Assembly: GCA_038534195.1 (NCBI GenBank)
Contig: JBCAXE010000004.1
Span: forward strand, 61,542-125,541
Direction of reading: 5' to 3'
From: JAJFFW01 sp038534195
GTDB lineage: Bacteria; Pseudomonadota; Alphaproteobacteria; Caulobacterales; Parvularculaceae
Length of the DNA stretch: 64,000 nt
Shown: positions 33,753-42,936 of the stretch, one piece after another
Layout of the letters: each line of letters starts with the position of its first letter
Numbering within the stretch: position 1 is the first letter of the stretch
Translations under genes and position numbers: made by a program
The notes under the pieces: generated by a model
Seen by the model: the letters and a program-made list of their open reading frames with translations, nothing else
What the model was told of the DNA's origin: nothing
Databases searched by the model: none

Positions 33753-34925
33753 ATGACGCTCAAAATCTCCAATCGCGCCGCGCGCCGTTTGTGGCTTGAA
33801 CGCCAGGGGCTCGCGGAGACGCCCACCGGCGCCATCGATCAGGACGCGCTTCTCGGCATTATTGAGCGTCTCGGCTTTGTTCAGCTTGATACGATCCGTG
33901 TCGTCGCGCGGGCGCACGATCATATTCTGTGGTCGCGCAACCAGAACTATCGCGAGCATATGCTCGATGAGCTGATCGTCGAGCGTAAGGCGTTCGAGCA
34001 TTTCACCCATGACGCCTCTGTGTTGCCGATGGCCTTTTACCCCAATTGGCGGCGTCAGTTCGATCGTATGCGGCGTAAAATTGAAGGCGGGCAATGGGCG
34101 AAATTTATGCCGCCCGAGCGCGAATGCGCCGCGATCTTGAAACGCATCGAGAAAGAAGGCCCGCTTTCAACGCGCGCATTTGAAGCGAAAGGACTCGCCC
34201 GCAAAGAAGGATGGGCGCGCCCGCCGCATAAGTTCGCCCTCGATTATTATTGGTATGCAGGCGTTCTCGCCACCTGCCACCGCAAGAACTTCATCAAACA
34301 TTATGACGTCTGCGAAAAGGTGATCCCGGCCGCGCTTCGCGACAAAGAGATCGGCGACGCCGGGCAGCTTGACTGGCTCTGCGCGCAAGCGCTCGACCGG
34401 CTGGGTTTCGCCAGCGAAGGCGACATTATGCGCTTCTGGGACGCAGCCGATCTCAGCGAAGTGAAAGGGTGGACGCAAAAGCGCCGGAAGAAACTGGTGG
34501 AGGTGAACATAGAATGCGCGGACAAAAAACCTTATCGCGCGCTCGCGCCGGCGGACATTGAAGAGCGCCTCGCCGCGCTCAGCGGGCCGACGAGCCGCCT
34601 GCGGATTCTCAATCCGTTCGATCCCGTGATCCGAGACCGCAATAGGCTCCAGCGTCTCTTCGGTTTTGACTATCGAATTGAGATTTTTGTACCAGCGGCG
34701 AAACGTCAGTATGGGTATTACGTCTATCCGATGCTGGAAGGCGACCGCCTTGTGGGCCGCATCGAAGTGAAGGCCAACAGAAAGAAATCCACGCTGACGG
34801 TTGAAAAAATCTGGTGGGAGCGCGGGGTGAAAGCGACGCCGGCGCGCGTGGGAAAACTACACTCAGAGCTCGGCCGGATGGCGCGTTTTATTGGCGTCGA
34901 AGATGTTGTTTTTAACGCGCCCTGA
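33753..34925 (+). CDS. YcaQ/AlkX-like winged-helix DNA glycosylase
   Basis: A 390-residue member of the HTH_42 family (tandem winged helices), which includes the DNA glycosylases AlkZ and AlkX/YcaQ that unhook interstrand crosslinks and bulky alkylated purines. The diagnostic motif reads FVQLDTIRVV, so the catalytic triplet is Q-L-D (residues 44-46), the AlkX type rather than the Q-x-Q of AlkZ. RILNPFDPVIRDRNRLQRLF is the conserved C-terminal block. Cytoplasmic, DNA repair. It converges on the channel gene. Confidence 0.88.
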   Translation: MTLKISNRAARRLWLERQGLAETPTGAIDQDALLGIIERLGFVQLDTIRVVARAHDHILWSRNQNYREHMLDELIVERKAFEHFTHDASVLPMAFYPNWRRQFDRMRRKIEGGQWAKFMPPERECAAILKRIEKEGPLSTRAFEAKGLARKEGWARPPHKFALDYYWYAGVLATCHRKNFIKHYDVCEKVIPAALRDKEIGDAGQLDWLCAQALDRLGFASEGDIMRFWDAADLSEVKGWTQKRRKKLVEVNIECADKKPYRALAPADIEERLAALSGPTSRLRILNPFDPVIRDRNRLQRLFGFDYRIEIFVPAAKRQYGYYVYPMLEGDRLVGRIEVKANRKKSTLTVEKIWWERGVKATPARVGKLHSELGRMARFIGVEDVVFNAP

Positions 34926-34952
34926 ATTTGGGGCGTTAAGTCTGTGCACCGT

Positions 34953-36221
34953 TCAGACTGGCGTCGAGGTTTCTTGTCTTTGCGCAAATGACCCCTGAAA
35001 GTCTGCGCCGGTCGGGTCCTGAAAGACGCGCAAATCGAATTCGCGGGCGGCGGCGAGGATGTGGTCGAAAATGTCCGCCTGAATGCCTTCGTAAGCGATC
35101 CAATTGGTGTCGTTGGTGAACACATAAATCTCGATCGGCAGTCCATGCGCCGTCGGCTGAAGCTGGCGGACGAGTAAGGTGAGATCCTTCGATATTTTCG
35201 GGTGATTGCGAAGATAGGCTTCCACGTAAGCGCGGAAGGTGCCGATATTCGTCAGATGGCGACCGTTGACGAGAAGCGCCCGGTCGGCGCCGGATTCTTC
35301 ATTGTAGGCGGCGATCTCCTTGCGCTTTTCTTCAATGTAAGCGGCGATATGCCGGATCTTGGCGTAGCGTTCGAGCATCTCTTCGTCGCAAAAGCGGACT
35401 GACGCCACATCAATGTGTACGGAACGTTTTATGCGGCGCCCGCCGGTCTCCGTCATGCCGCGCCAGTTCTTGAAGCTTTCATTGATGAGCGCTTGCGTTG
35501 GCACAGTCGTGATCGTCTTGTCGAAATTCCGGATTTTCACCGTTGTCAGCGCGATCTCCATGACGTCGCCGTCAACGCCATATTTGGGGATCTCGATCCA
35601 GTCGCCTACGGCGACCATGCGGTTCGCCGAAAGCTGGATGCCCGCGACGAGGCCGAGGATCAGGTCCTTGAAGACAAACATCAGAACTGCGGCGAGCGCG
35701 CCGAGCCCCGCGATGAAGGTCATCGGCGACTCGCCCAGCAACACCGAAAGCGTTGCGATGAAGCCGAGGAAATAGAGGATGAGCTTGGTTACTTGCGCGA
35801 AGCTGGTGACCGGGAATGTGCGCGATATCCGGAACGTTCCGTAGATTTCGAGCCCGGCGTTGATCATGCCGTCCACGAACAGAACGCCGATCGCGATCAT
35901 ATAGACAAGGCTAAGCTTGACGAGGAATGCGCCAAGCGCCGGATAGGCCTGAAGCGCCACCGGCGCCAGCGCATAGATAACAAACGCAGGGGCCAGTTGC
36001 GAAAGGCGCTCGAAAACGCGGCGTTTTACAAGAATATCGTCACGAACCGATTTTGTACGCGCCAACAACCGGCGGATCAGGACGACGATCACACTGCGCG
36101 TGACCATATTGGCGACGACCGCAATCAATGCGACGGCTAAGAGCGCTGTGAGCGCGGCGAGCGGTTGAGCGTAATCCGCGATTGCGGGAACGCTCGCAAA
36201 GAAGGACTGTATGGCTTTCAT
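34953..36221 (-). CDS. YbdG-type mechanosensitive channel (MscS superfamily)
   Basis: A 422-residue inner-membrane channel. About five hydrophobic helices precede the MscS pore and beta domain, seen as VFKDLILGLVAGIQLSANRM, VGDWIEIPKYGVDGDV and TVPTQALINESFKNWRG. The last motifs follow the Escherichia coli YbdG (MscM) sequence closely. It would open under hypo-osmotic shock. It starts 18 bases after the carA stop on the same strand and is probably co-transcribed with it. Confidence 0.92.
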   Translation of the reverse strand: MKAIQSFFASVPAIADYAQPLAALTALLAVALIAVVANMVTRSVIVVLIRRLLARTKSVRDDILVKRRVFERLSQLAPAFVIYALAPVALQAYPALGAFLVKLSLVYMIAIGVLFVDGMINAGLEIYGTFRISRTFPVTSFAQVTKLILYFLGFIATLSVLLGESPMTFIAGLGALAAVLMFVFKDLILGLVAGIQLSANRMVAVGDWIEIPKYGVDGDVMEIALTTVKIRNFDKTITTVPTQALINESFKNWRGMTETGGRRIKRSVHIDVASVRFCDEEMLERYAKIRHIAAYIEEKRKEIAAYNEESGADRALLVNGRHLTNIGTFRAYVEAYLRNHPKISKDLTLLVRQLQPTAHGLPIEIYVFTNDTNWIAYEGIQADIFDHILAAAREFDLRVFQDPTGADFQGSFAQRQETSTPV

Positions 36222-36239
36222 TGAATTGCCCGGGTTGCG

Positions 36240-37409
36240 CTATGCGGCTCTCAGCGAGTCTACGAATTCTTTGAAAACGCCGAAACTGTCCTGAGGACCC
36301 GGCGATGCTTCCGGGTGGTGCTGGACGGACATCGCCGGCGCGTTCTTCAGTTTGAGCCCGCTGTTGGTGCCGTCAAAGAGCGATGTGAAGGTCGCCTCCG
36401 CGTCGCCCGGCAAGCTCGCCGCGTCCACCGTAAACCCGTGGTTCATGGAGACGATCTCCACTTTGCCGGTTTTGAGGTTTTTCACCGGATGGTTGGCGCC
36501 GTGATGACCTTGCGCCATTTTGACGGTCTTGGCGCCGGCGGCGAGCGCCAGCATCTGGTGTCCGAGGCAGATGCCGAATATCGGCACTTTGTTGTCGATC
36601 AGCGCACGGATTACAGGCATTGCAATTTCGCCGGTGGCCGCTGGATCGCCGGGTCCGTTGGATAAGACGACGCCGTCGGGTTTCTTGGCCGTGATATCCT
36701 CATAGTCCGCGCTCGCCGGCACGACAGTGACGCGCGCGCCCTGTTCGGCGAGCAGGCGCAAGATGTTTTTCTTCACGCCGTAATCGATCACGACAATATG
36801 CGGGCCGTCGCCGCGCGTGCGCCCGAAGCCCTTGTCCCACGCCCAGGCCGTTTCTTCGTGATTGAACGACTGCGTGACGGAAACATCCTTGGCGAGATCG
36901 CGTCCCACTATGCCCGGCCAGTCGCGCGCTTTTGCTTTCAGGGCGTCGAGATCGAATTGTCCGGCGGCGTTATGGGCGATGACGGCGTTGGGCATGCCTT
37001 CTTCGCGGATCAGCGCAGTGAGGGCGCGCGTATCGACGCCAGAAATGCCGATAATGCCGCGCCTTCGCATCCACTGCGATAAGTCCATCTGCGCACGGTA
37101 GTTTGAAGGGCTCGTGGGCGGCTCGCGAACGATCGCGCCGCGCGCGGCGGCGGCCGCTGTCGCAGACGCATTTTCACTATCCTCAGGATTGGCGCCCACA
37201 TTCCCGATATGGGGAAAGGTGAAGGTGACGATTTGCCCGGCGTAGGATGGATCCGTCAAAATCTCCTGATAGCCAGTCATCGCCGTGTTGAAACAAACCT
37301 CGCCGACGGCGTCGCCGGTCGCGCCAAAGCCTTGTCCTTCAAAGGTTTTTCCGGACGCGAGCACGAGGAGGGCGGTGGCGGGTTGTATTGGCGCTTGACT
37401 TAATCGCAT
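36240..37409 (-). CDS. carA: Carbamoyl-phosphate synthase small subunit
   Basis: A 389-residue glutaminase subunit that supplies ammonia to CarB. The N-terminal domain has GKTFEGQGFGATG and FNTAMTGYQEILTDPSY; the class I amidotransferase domain has the nucleophile Cys in GICLGHQ, with HHPEASPGP carrying the catalytic His and Glu. I chose ATG 37409, since upstream codons would add an unconserved basic extension. A 273-base gap separates it from the divergent yqeY gene; I see no convincing attenuator or promoter in it. Confidence 0.97.
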   Translation of the reverse strand: MRLSQAPIQPATALLVLASGKTFEGQGFGATGDAVGEVCFNTAMTGYQEILTDPSYAGQIVTFTFPHIGNVGANPEDSENASATAAAAARGAIVREPPTSPSNYRAQMDLSQWMRRRGIIGISGVDTRALTALIREEGMPNAVIAHNAAGQFDLDALKAKARDWPGIVGRDLAKDVSVTQSFNHEETAWAWDKGFGRTRGDGPHIVVIDYGVKKNILRLLAEQGARVTVVPASADYEDITAKKPDGVVLSNGPGDPAATGEIAMPVIRALIDNKVPIFGICLGHQMLALAAGAKTVKMAQGHHGANHPVKNLKTGKVEIVSMNHGFTVDAASLPGDAEATFTSLFDGTNSGLKLKNAPAMSVQHHPEASPGPQDSFGVFKEFVDSLRAA

Positions 37410-37682
37410 CGGTGAATATCTCTTCAATCTTCGAGTTCGAACGGTATGGCGGCTGGCGGTTGCGGTCGTCGCCTTCGCGGAGCAAGTGTTTGAAGCGCAA
37501 CCGGCCCCATGCGGAATAAACCTGAGGGCGGCGCGCAAATTGACGGGAAGCTAGGGGAAACCCATAAGGCGGTCAACAAACGAAACTGTCTAAAAAACCA
37601 AACAATATCAACACGATAGAATATGGGTGTCTCGGTGTTTCGCCTGAAGCCGCTGGACGCCGCCCTTTTTGGAGAATCGCAG

Positions 37683-38141
37683 ATGTTGCGACAGCAGATT
37701 GACGACGCATTGAAGACCGCCATGAAGGCGCGTGACGACAAACTACGAGTCGCGACGCTGCGCCTGGTGAATGCCGCAATCAAGGACAGAGACATCGCCG
37801 CGCGCAGCGAAGACCGCTGCAATGGCGTGAGCGACGAAGAAATCTTGGCGATCCTCACCAAGATGGTGAAGCAGCGCGAAGAAAGCTCGGAGACATACGA
37901 GAAGGCCTGCCGGCCAGAGCTTGCAGAACAGGAACGCGCCGAGATCGCCGTCATTCGCGAGTTTATGCCGCGCCAGCTTAACGACGCGGAAATTGAGACC
38001 GCCGTCTCAAGCGTCATCGAAGAACTGGAGGCGACCGGCCTCAAGGACATGGGTAAATGCATGGCCGCGCTCAAGGAACGCCACCAAGGCGCCATGGATT
38101 TCGGCCGCGCCGGCGCGATTATGAAAAAGACGCTGGGCTAA
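37683..38141 (+). CDS. GatB/YqeY domain protein
   Basis: A 152-residue single-domain protein of the GatB/YqeY family, all-helical, homologous to the tail domain of the GatB amidotransferase. Opening MLRQQIDDALKTAMKARD and the block IREFMPRQLNDAEIE are typical. The family is tRNA-binding, with an unclear cellular function, and often sits between carA and dnaG in alphaproteobacteria, as here. Start at 37683 follows GGAGAATCGCAG; the ATG at 37623 would add twenty unconserved residues. It overlaps the S9 peptidase gene by four bases, tail to tail. Confidence 0.9.
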   Translation: MLRQQIDDALKTAMKARDDKLRVATLRLVNAAIKDRDIAARSEDRCNGVSDEEILAILTKMVKQREESSETYEKACRPELAEQERAEIAVIREFMPRQLNDAEIETAVSSVIEELEATGLKDMGKCMAALKERHQGAMDFGRAGAIMKKTLG

Positions 38142-40198
38142 TCTTCGCTCTTCTCTGACGGCTCATCCAGCGGCACGCCGCCGTAATCGGCGAACCATTG
38201 CTGCAGATAGAGTTGCGTGCGAAGCATGTTGGATGGAACGCTCGTGGTGCCGTGATATTCATTGCGCATGGCGATGAGCTTCGTCGGCACGCCGAGCATT
38301 TTTAACGCCGCGTAGAATTCTTCCGCCTGGGCCAGCGGCGTGCGCAAGTCCTTATCACCGGTCATCAGCAAAGTCGGGGTCTTCACCTTCTGCACATGCA
38401 TGATCGGCGAGTGCTCCAGCCATTTCGTCGGGTCTTCCCAGTAGAACGGCCGGAAGCGGGCGAACGACCAGCGGCCGATGTCGGCCTGGCCGGAAAACGA
38501 GATCCAGTTGATCACCGGGCAAAGCGCAGCCGCCGCGGCGAAGCGGTCGGTCTGCGTGACGGTCCACGACGTGAGAACACCGCCGCCGGAACAACCCGTG
38601 ACGAACAGGCGGTCTTCGTCGACCATGCCTTTTTCCAAAAGCGCATCGACGCCGCCCATGAGGTCTTCATAGTCAGCGCGGCCGGGATACGCGTTGTCGA
38701 TCGCATTGGCGAACGCCCCGCCATAGCCCGTCGAACCGCGCGGGTTCGTGTACAGGACCACATAGCCCTTCGATGCGAACTCATGAAAACGGAAATTGAA
38801 ATTGAGGCCATACATGGCGTGGGGACCGCCATGGATGGAAAGCACGAGCGGATACTTTTTCGCGGCATCGAAATTCGGCGGCTTGACGATCCATCCCTGC
38901 ACGTCCGTTCCGTCAGCGGACTTATAGAGAATCTCCTCTGTCTCACCGAGCGCAACGTCATGAAGAATATCGGCGTTCAAATCCGTCAGCTGATTGAGGC
39001 GGCCGTCGTCGAGCGAGACGCGGACGAGGTTCGGCGTCGTCTTCGGAGCGGAGAGAACCGCCGCCGCCTGGTTGCGATTGACGCCGAAGCCGCTCAACCG
39101 GTGCGCGCCGTTCGTCACTTGCCGGATTTCGCCGGCGAGGGTGACGAAATAGAGGTTCGTCGTCCCGCGCGCATTCATGGTGTAATAGAGCCCGCTGCCG
39201 TCGGCGGCCCACTCAAGCTCATTGATGCTGTCCGGCAAATCTTCGATCAGTATTTTGTCGTCGCCGCCATTGATCGTCATCAGGCGAAGCTCCTGGGGCG
39301 GATAATTGGCCGCTTTGGTGCGATTGCCGGTATAAGCGATCATCCCACCGTTCGGGGAAATGCGGGGGTTGGACCAAAAGCCTTCTTCGGGTTGGAGCTT
39401 GCGAAGCGCGCCGGTCTCAATGTTAACGATATTGATATTCGAACGCATGCCCTCCAGTTCCGCCGCCGGATCGAAGACGCCGTCAAAGACGATGGACTTG
39501 CCGTCGGGAGTCCAATGGAGGCCGCCGCCGGCGTCGACGCCGGAAAAGCGCGCGCCCACATCCCACTTGCCGTTCGTGATCTGGCGCGGCGTGCCGCCGT
39601 CGGCGGGCGCGAGAAACAGATGGTCGAACCCGTCTTTGGCGCCGACGCGGTCAATCCTGTAATGTAATCGTTCAACGACGGCCGGATCGTCGATCCAGGT
39701 TGCGCCTTTGGGCCGCTCGGGCAGGGCGATTTTGAATTCTGCTTCCAGCGGTGTTTGCGCGCGAAACGCGATCCAGTCGCCGTTCGGGCTCCATTTGAAG
39801 CTGTTCGGCTCAAAAGCGTCATGGGTGATTTGTGAGCTCGGGCCGTCCTTCGTCATGTGCTTGACGAACAACTGCGCGCGCGCCTTGTCGCCGTCGCCCG
39901 CGCGATCAATGTAAGCGATACGGTCTCCATTCGGCGACCATTGAACGCCGCCGCCTTTGGTGAGGAACCGGTGGTTTTCGCCGCCCGCATCCATGATCCA
40001 GAGCTCCGCATCCCAACGGTCTTCGAATTTGTTGACGCGCCGGCGCGTATAAATGATGTCGGCGCCGTCCGGGGAGATTTCCGGGTTCGCCGCCCGCTCC
40101 CAGTCCAGCCAGTCGGTCAGGGCGAGATTGCGCGCGGCGGCGGGCGTTGCAAAGGCGGCGGCGCTGGCGGCGACAGCGGCAAGGATCATGGATTTCAT
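38138..40198 (-). CDS. S9-family (prolyl oligopeptidase-like) peptidase
   Basis: A 686-residue exported serine peptidase of the dipeptidyl/acylaminoacyl-peptidase type. A signal peptide ends near AAARN (residue 23). A seven-bladed WD40-like beta-propeller (about 40-430) precedes the alpha/beta-hydrolase domain, where Ser in GCSGGG, Asp in TGDKDLRTP and His in NEYHGTT form the triad. It probably degrades peptides in the periplasm or outside. GAGGGAGAAG precedes ATG 40198. Confidence 0.93.
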   Translation of the reverse strand: MKSMILAAVAASAAAFATPAAARNLALTDWLDWERAANPEISPDGADIIYTRRRVNKFEDRWDAELWIMDAGGENHRFLTKGGGVQWSPNGDRIAYIDRAGDGDKARAQLFVKHMTKDGPSSQITHDAFEPNSFKWSPNGDWIAFRAQTPLEAEFKIALPERPKGATWIDDPAVVERLHYRIDRVGAKDGFDHLFLAPADGGTPRQITNGKWDVGARFSGVDAGGGLHWTPDGKSIVFDGVFDPAAELEGMRSNINIVNIETGALRKLQPEEGFWSNPRISPNGGMIAYTGNRTKAANYPPQELRLMTINGGDDKILIEDLPDSINELEWAADGSGLYYTMNARGTTNLYFVTLAGEIRQVTNGAHRLSGFGVNRNQAAAVLSAPKTTPNLVRVSLDDGRLNQLTDLNADILHDVALGETEEILYKSADGTDVQGWIVKPPNFDAAKKYPLVLSIHGGPHAMYGLNFNFRFHEFASKGYVVLYTNPRGSTGYGGAFANAIDNAYPGRADYEDLMGGVDALLEKGMVDEDRLFVTGCSGGGVLTSWTVTQTDRFAAAAALCPVINWISFSGQADIGRWSFARFRPFYWEDPTKWLEHSPIMHVQKVKTPTLLMTGDKDLRTPLAQAEEFYAALKMLGVPTKLIAMRNEYHGTTSVPSNMLRTQLYLQQWFADYGGVPLDEPSEKSED

Positions 40199-40334
40199 GG
40201 CTTCTCCCTCGAATTAAGCACGAGCGTATGCGGAAAAAAATGAGTGAACAAGGAGGTGCATTGCTCCGTCCCCCGCTAGGGCGGCCACGGCGGTATTGAT
40301 GGCGAGGGTGTGCGCCCACACATTTTTGCAATGC

Positions 40335-40364
40335 AAAAAGCCGCCCGAAGATTGTCCGGGCGGC
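40335..40364 (-). terminator. Rho-independent terminator after phytase-like gene
   Basis: On the minus strand GCCGCCCG / CGGGCGGC with a 9-base loop is followed by five T residues, 24 bases beyond the stop of the phytase-like gene. Confidence 0.88.
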
Positions 40365-40387
40365 GTGCGTTGAAGAGACAGGAGTCG

Positions 40388-42721
40388 TTAGCGGAACAAG
40401 CGGTCGATCTTGCGCAACTGCGTTTCACCGTTAGAATCGTCGACCCCGTCATTGTCGTTGACCCACCATGCATCGCCTGATGGCGTTACGGCCAGCCCTT
40501 CAACTTTCTCGAGAATGAGGCCGCCAGGCAAGGTCAGATCACCGCGGAAGATCATGTCACGGACGACAGTTTTTGTGACGACGTCAAAGGCGCCGGCGGC
40601 GCTGTTCGATTGGAAGGTGACACCGTCAATCGAAAACTCCGTGATGAGTTTAATGCGGGCGTCGGGGCCGGCTTGATTGTCCCGCTCAAGGACAGCAAAA
40701 CGTCCATCCCCAAGGGAAACAATTTCCGATAGACCGACCCAGCCGCCATTGGGCGATGTGGGGGCCTCGATGGGGTAATAGGCGAAGGTCCACGGTTCTT
40801 GTGCGTTCGCCTCATAGCGCCCAATGCGGACGAGACCTGACGGGTCGCCGGACCACTCGCGCTGGAACGCGACGTACAGGACTTCGTTCCCGTTTTCTTC
40901 AACCGAGGCGACGCCTTCGAAGCCGAAGCGCCGCTGGATCGCATCCACATCGTCCGGCAAGCTGACAACACCGACAATCGCGCCGGAGGCGTCCGCTTTC
41001 ACAAGCAGGTTGTTGAATTCAACGGGGCGATCGTCGTCATCGAATGTGCCGGCGCCTTCCGATGCAATCCAGTACCCGCCGTTCACACTGATCGCCAGCC
41101 CTTCCGCATCAAGATTAACGCGGCCAGACGCCTCGACGAGGTTGTCATCTTCTTCCGCCAGGAGACCGTTCGTATCGCTCAGAATGATCTCGCCGTTCAA
41201 CGAGGCGGGCGTCTGCCCTGGATCAATGGTGAAGATCCGCGTGTTCCGATAGAAACTGTCATGAACGGACAAAAGGCCGCCGTCGCCGTCCAAAGCGAGT
41301 GCGGAAAGAGCGCCCCACGGGATCGGGGTTCCGCCTTCAGTGTCAACGGATTTGATCAGCGGATAGGCGCCGCGGCTGACGCGGGTCGGCGTTTCTGTGC
41401 GCTGCGTGACGCGGCGGTAAACGCCGACCGTGGAGCGGATTTTGTCGCCACGGTCGTCCACCTCGTTGGCGACGATGAACAGATTGCGGTTCGGGATCGC
41501 CAGCAGCCCCTCCGGACCGACCCCGGTGGGGAGCGTTTGAAGGAGTTGCGGGCCTTCGCCTTCGCCATCAACGAGATTTGCGGCCTCGTTGACACTGTAA
41601 ACGCCGACGACGCTTGCGCGCTCTGAACCCACAAACAGGAGTTGGTCGTCGCCATACTCAGCGAACAAGATCGACTCAGGTTCGTTGCCGCGGTTCTCCG
41701 AGCGGTTCTCCGGATAATGACCGATGCTGGCGGTCAGGTGATCGAAACTGTTGCCGGCTTCGAACATGATGTCGCCGTCAGTGTTGAAGATCGTAAAGCC
41801 GCGTCCGCCATCGCCGATATCGCCTTCATTCGCGGTGGCGATCAGGCCGTCGCCAATCCAGGTGAGGGCGTCGGGTTCACGCGCCGCGCCCTGTAGCGAT
41901 GATGTGAGTTCGATCAGGTCATTCTCCTCGGTGTCGATCTGAACCTGATCGACGGTTCCTGCGGAAAAGTCGCCGACAATCGAGGCTGCGGGATCAACAA
42001 TCGCCGTCTCGAGGTTGACGAGGACGATGTGATTATTTTCCTGGAGCGAGACAGCGGCGATGTTGTTTTCATTAATCGTGACGAATTCCGGTTCAGGGTC
42101 TTCCGGCGCTTCATCAGCGAGGCCGGTGAGGGGAACCGTGTGCACTGTCCAGTCGTCGACAAAACGCGAAAGGGTGTTCACAACGATGAGCTCCCCTGCG
42201 GGCAATTGCGGCAGCCCGCCGTCGCCAAGATCCTCATCGCGCTCATTTTCAATGGCGATCGCCGCGAAGCGTCCATCCTTGCTGACGGCGACAGCGTCGG
42301 GCTGCCCGCCGAGCTCAATCGTCCGGACGATGTCGCGCGTGCGCAGATCAACGACCACCAATTGTCCGGATACGTTGACAAAATCCTCTGACGTATTGAT
42401 CGCAGCCAGGACAAAAGGGCCGGTGGCGGCGACGGAGGTGGGCTCGCCGCCAAGGGAGAGAAAGCCGTCTGCCTGCGGCCGGTTCGGCCGCCGCAAATCA
42501 ATAAATCCGAGACCTTCCTCTTCGCTATCTGTGTAGACAAGCGTGCGCCCGCCTTGCGCAGCGGTGATGATTTCGGCAACCGTTTCCGCGTCTTCGTCCG
42601 TGTTAAGAAACACCGGAAAACTGGCGACCCGCTCGAACGTCTGCGCAACCGACGTGACAGGCGCGAGCGCGGCGATGCAAAGAGCGGACGCGGACAGCAA
42701 GGCTGACTTTGGTAAGGACAT
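40388..42721 (-). CDS. Exported phytase-like esterase with N-terminal propeller
   Basis: A 777-residue secreted protein. Signal peptide ending near SVAQT (residue 27). The first half (about 40-400) has repeats such as LVVVDLRTRDIVRTIELGG, the LVIVD/choice-of-anchor-I type of beta-propeller. The second half matches the esterase-like activity of phytase family: GALSALALDGDGGLLSVHD, EGLAISVNGGYWIASEG, and the closing EKVEGLAVTPSGDAWWVND. It is probably involved in extracellular phosphate or ester hydrolysis, though catalysis is unproven for this family. Ribosome site GGGGAGA; own terminator; divergent from dnaG across 215 bases. Confidence 0.83.
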   Translation of the reverse strand: MSLPKSALLSASALCIAALAPVTSVAQTFERVASFPVFLNTDEDAETVAEIITAAQGGRTLVYTDSEEEGLGFIDLRRPNRPQADGFLSLGGEPTSVAATGPFVLAAINTSEDFVNVSGQLVVVDLRTRDIVRTIELGGQPDAVAVSKDGRFAAIAIENERDEDLGDGGLPQLPAGELIVVNTLSRFVDDWTVHTVPLTGLADEAPEDPEPEFVTINENNIAAVSLQENNHIVLVNLETAIVDPAASIVGDFSAGTVDQVQIDTEENDLIELTSSLQGAAREPDALTWIGDGLIATANEGDIGDGGRGFTIFNTDGDIMFEAGNSFDHLTASIGHYPENRSENRGNEPESILFAEYGDDQLLFVGSERASVVGVYSVNEAANLVDGEGEGPQLLQTLPTGVGPEGLLAIPNRNLFIVANEVDDRGDKIRSTVGVYRRVTQRTETPTRVSRGAYPLIKSVDTEGGTPIPWGALSALALDGDGGLLSVHDSFYRNTRIFTIDPGQTPASLNGEIILSDTNGLLAEEDDNLVEASGRVNLDAEGLAISVNGGYWIASEGAGTFDDDDRPVEFNNLLVKADASGAIVGVVSLPDDVDAIQRRFGFEGVASVEENGNEVLYVAFQREWSGDPSGLVRIGRYEANAQEPWTFAYYPIEAPTSPNGGWVGLSEIVSLGDGRFAVLERDNQAGPDARIKLITEFSIDGVTFQSNSAAGAFDVVTKTVVRDMIFRGDLTLPGGLILEKVEGLAVTPSGDAWWVNDNDGVDDSNGETQLRKIDRLFR

Positions 42722-42936
42722 GAATGTCTCCCCATGAAAAATGATGATCGATATGAAATGACAGAACGCAACGCAGAGCGCTGAGGCTCTGGGTCGTCCC
42801 TAGGCTGTTTGCATGACAGTGCTGTGTCAGTGGTGAAAATTCGTTAGAGTGAAGAAACGACGGGGAAAATCAAATGTCGAGATCGTCGCGAACGACGCTA
42901 GTGTGACAATTCCGTTTTGCGCCCCATATACGCCCT

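Noticed and set aside
38396..39667. 423-residue ORF opposite the S9 peptidase
   Set aside because: Antisense shadow of a well-supported gene; Arg/Asp-rich, no recognisable motif.
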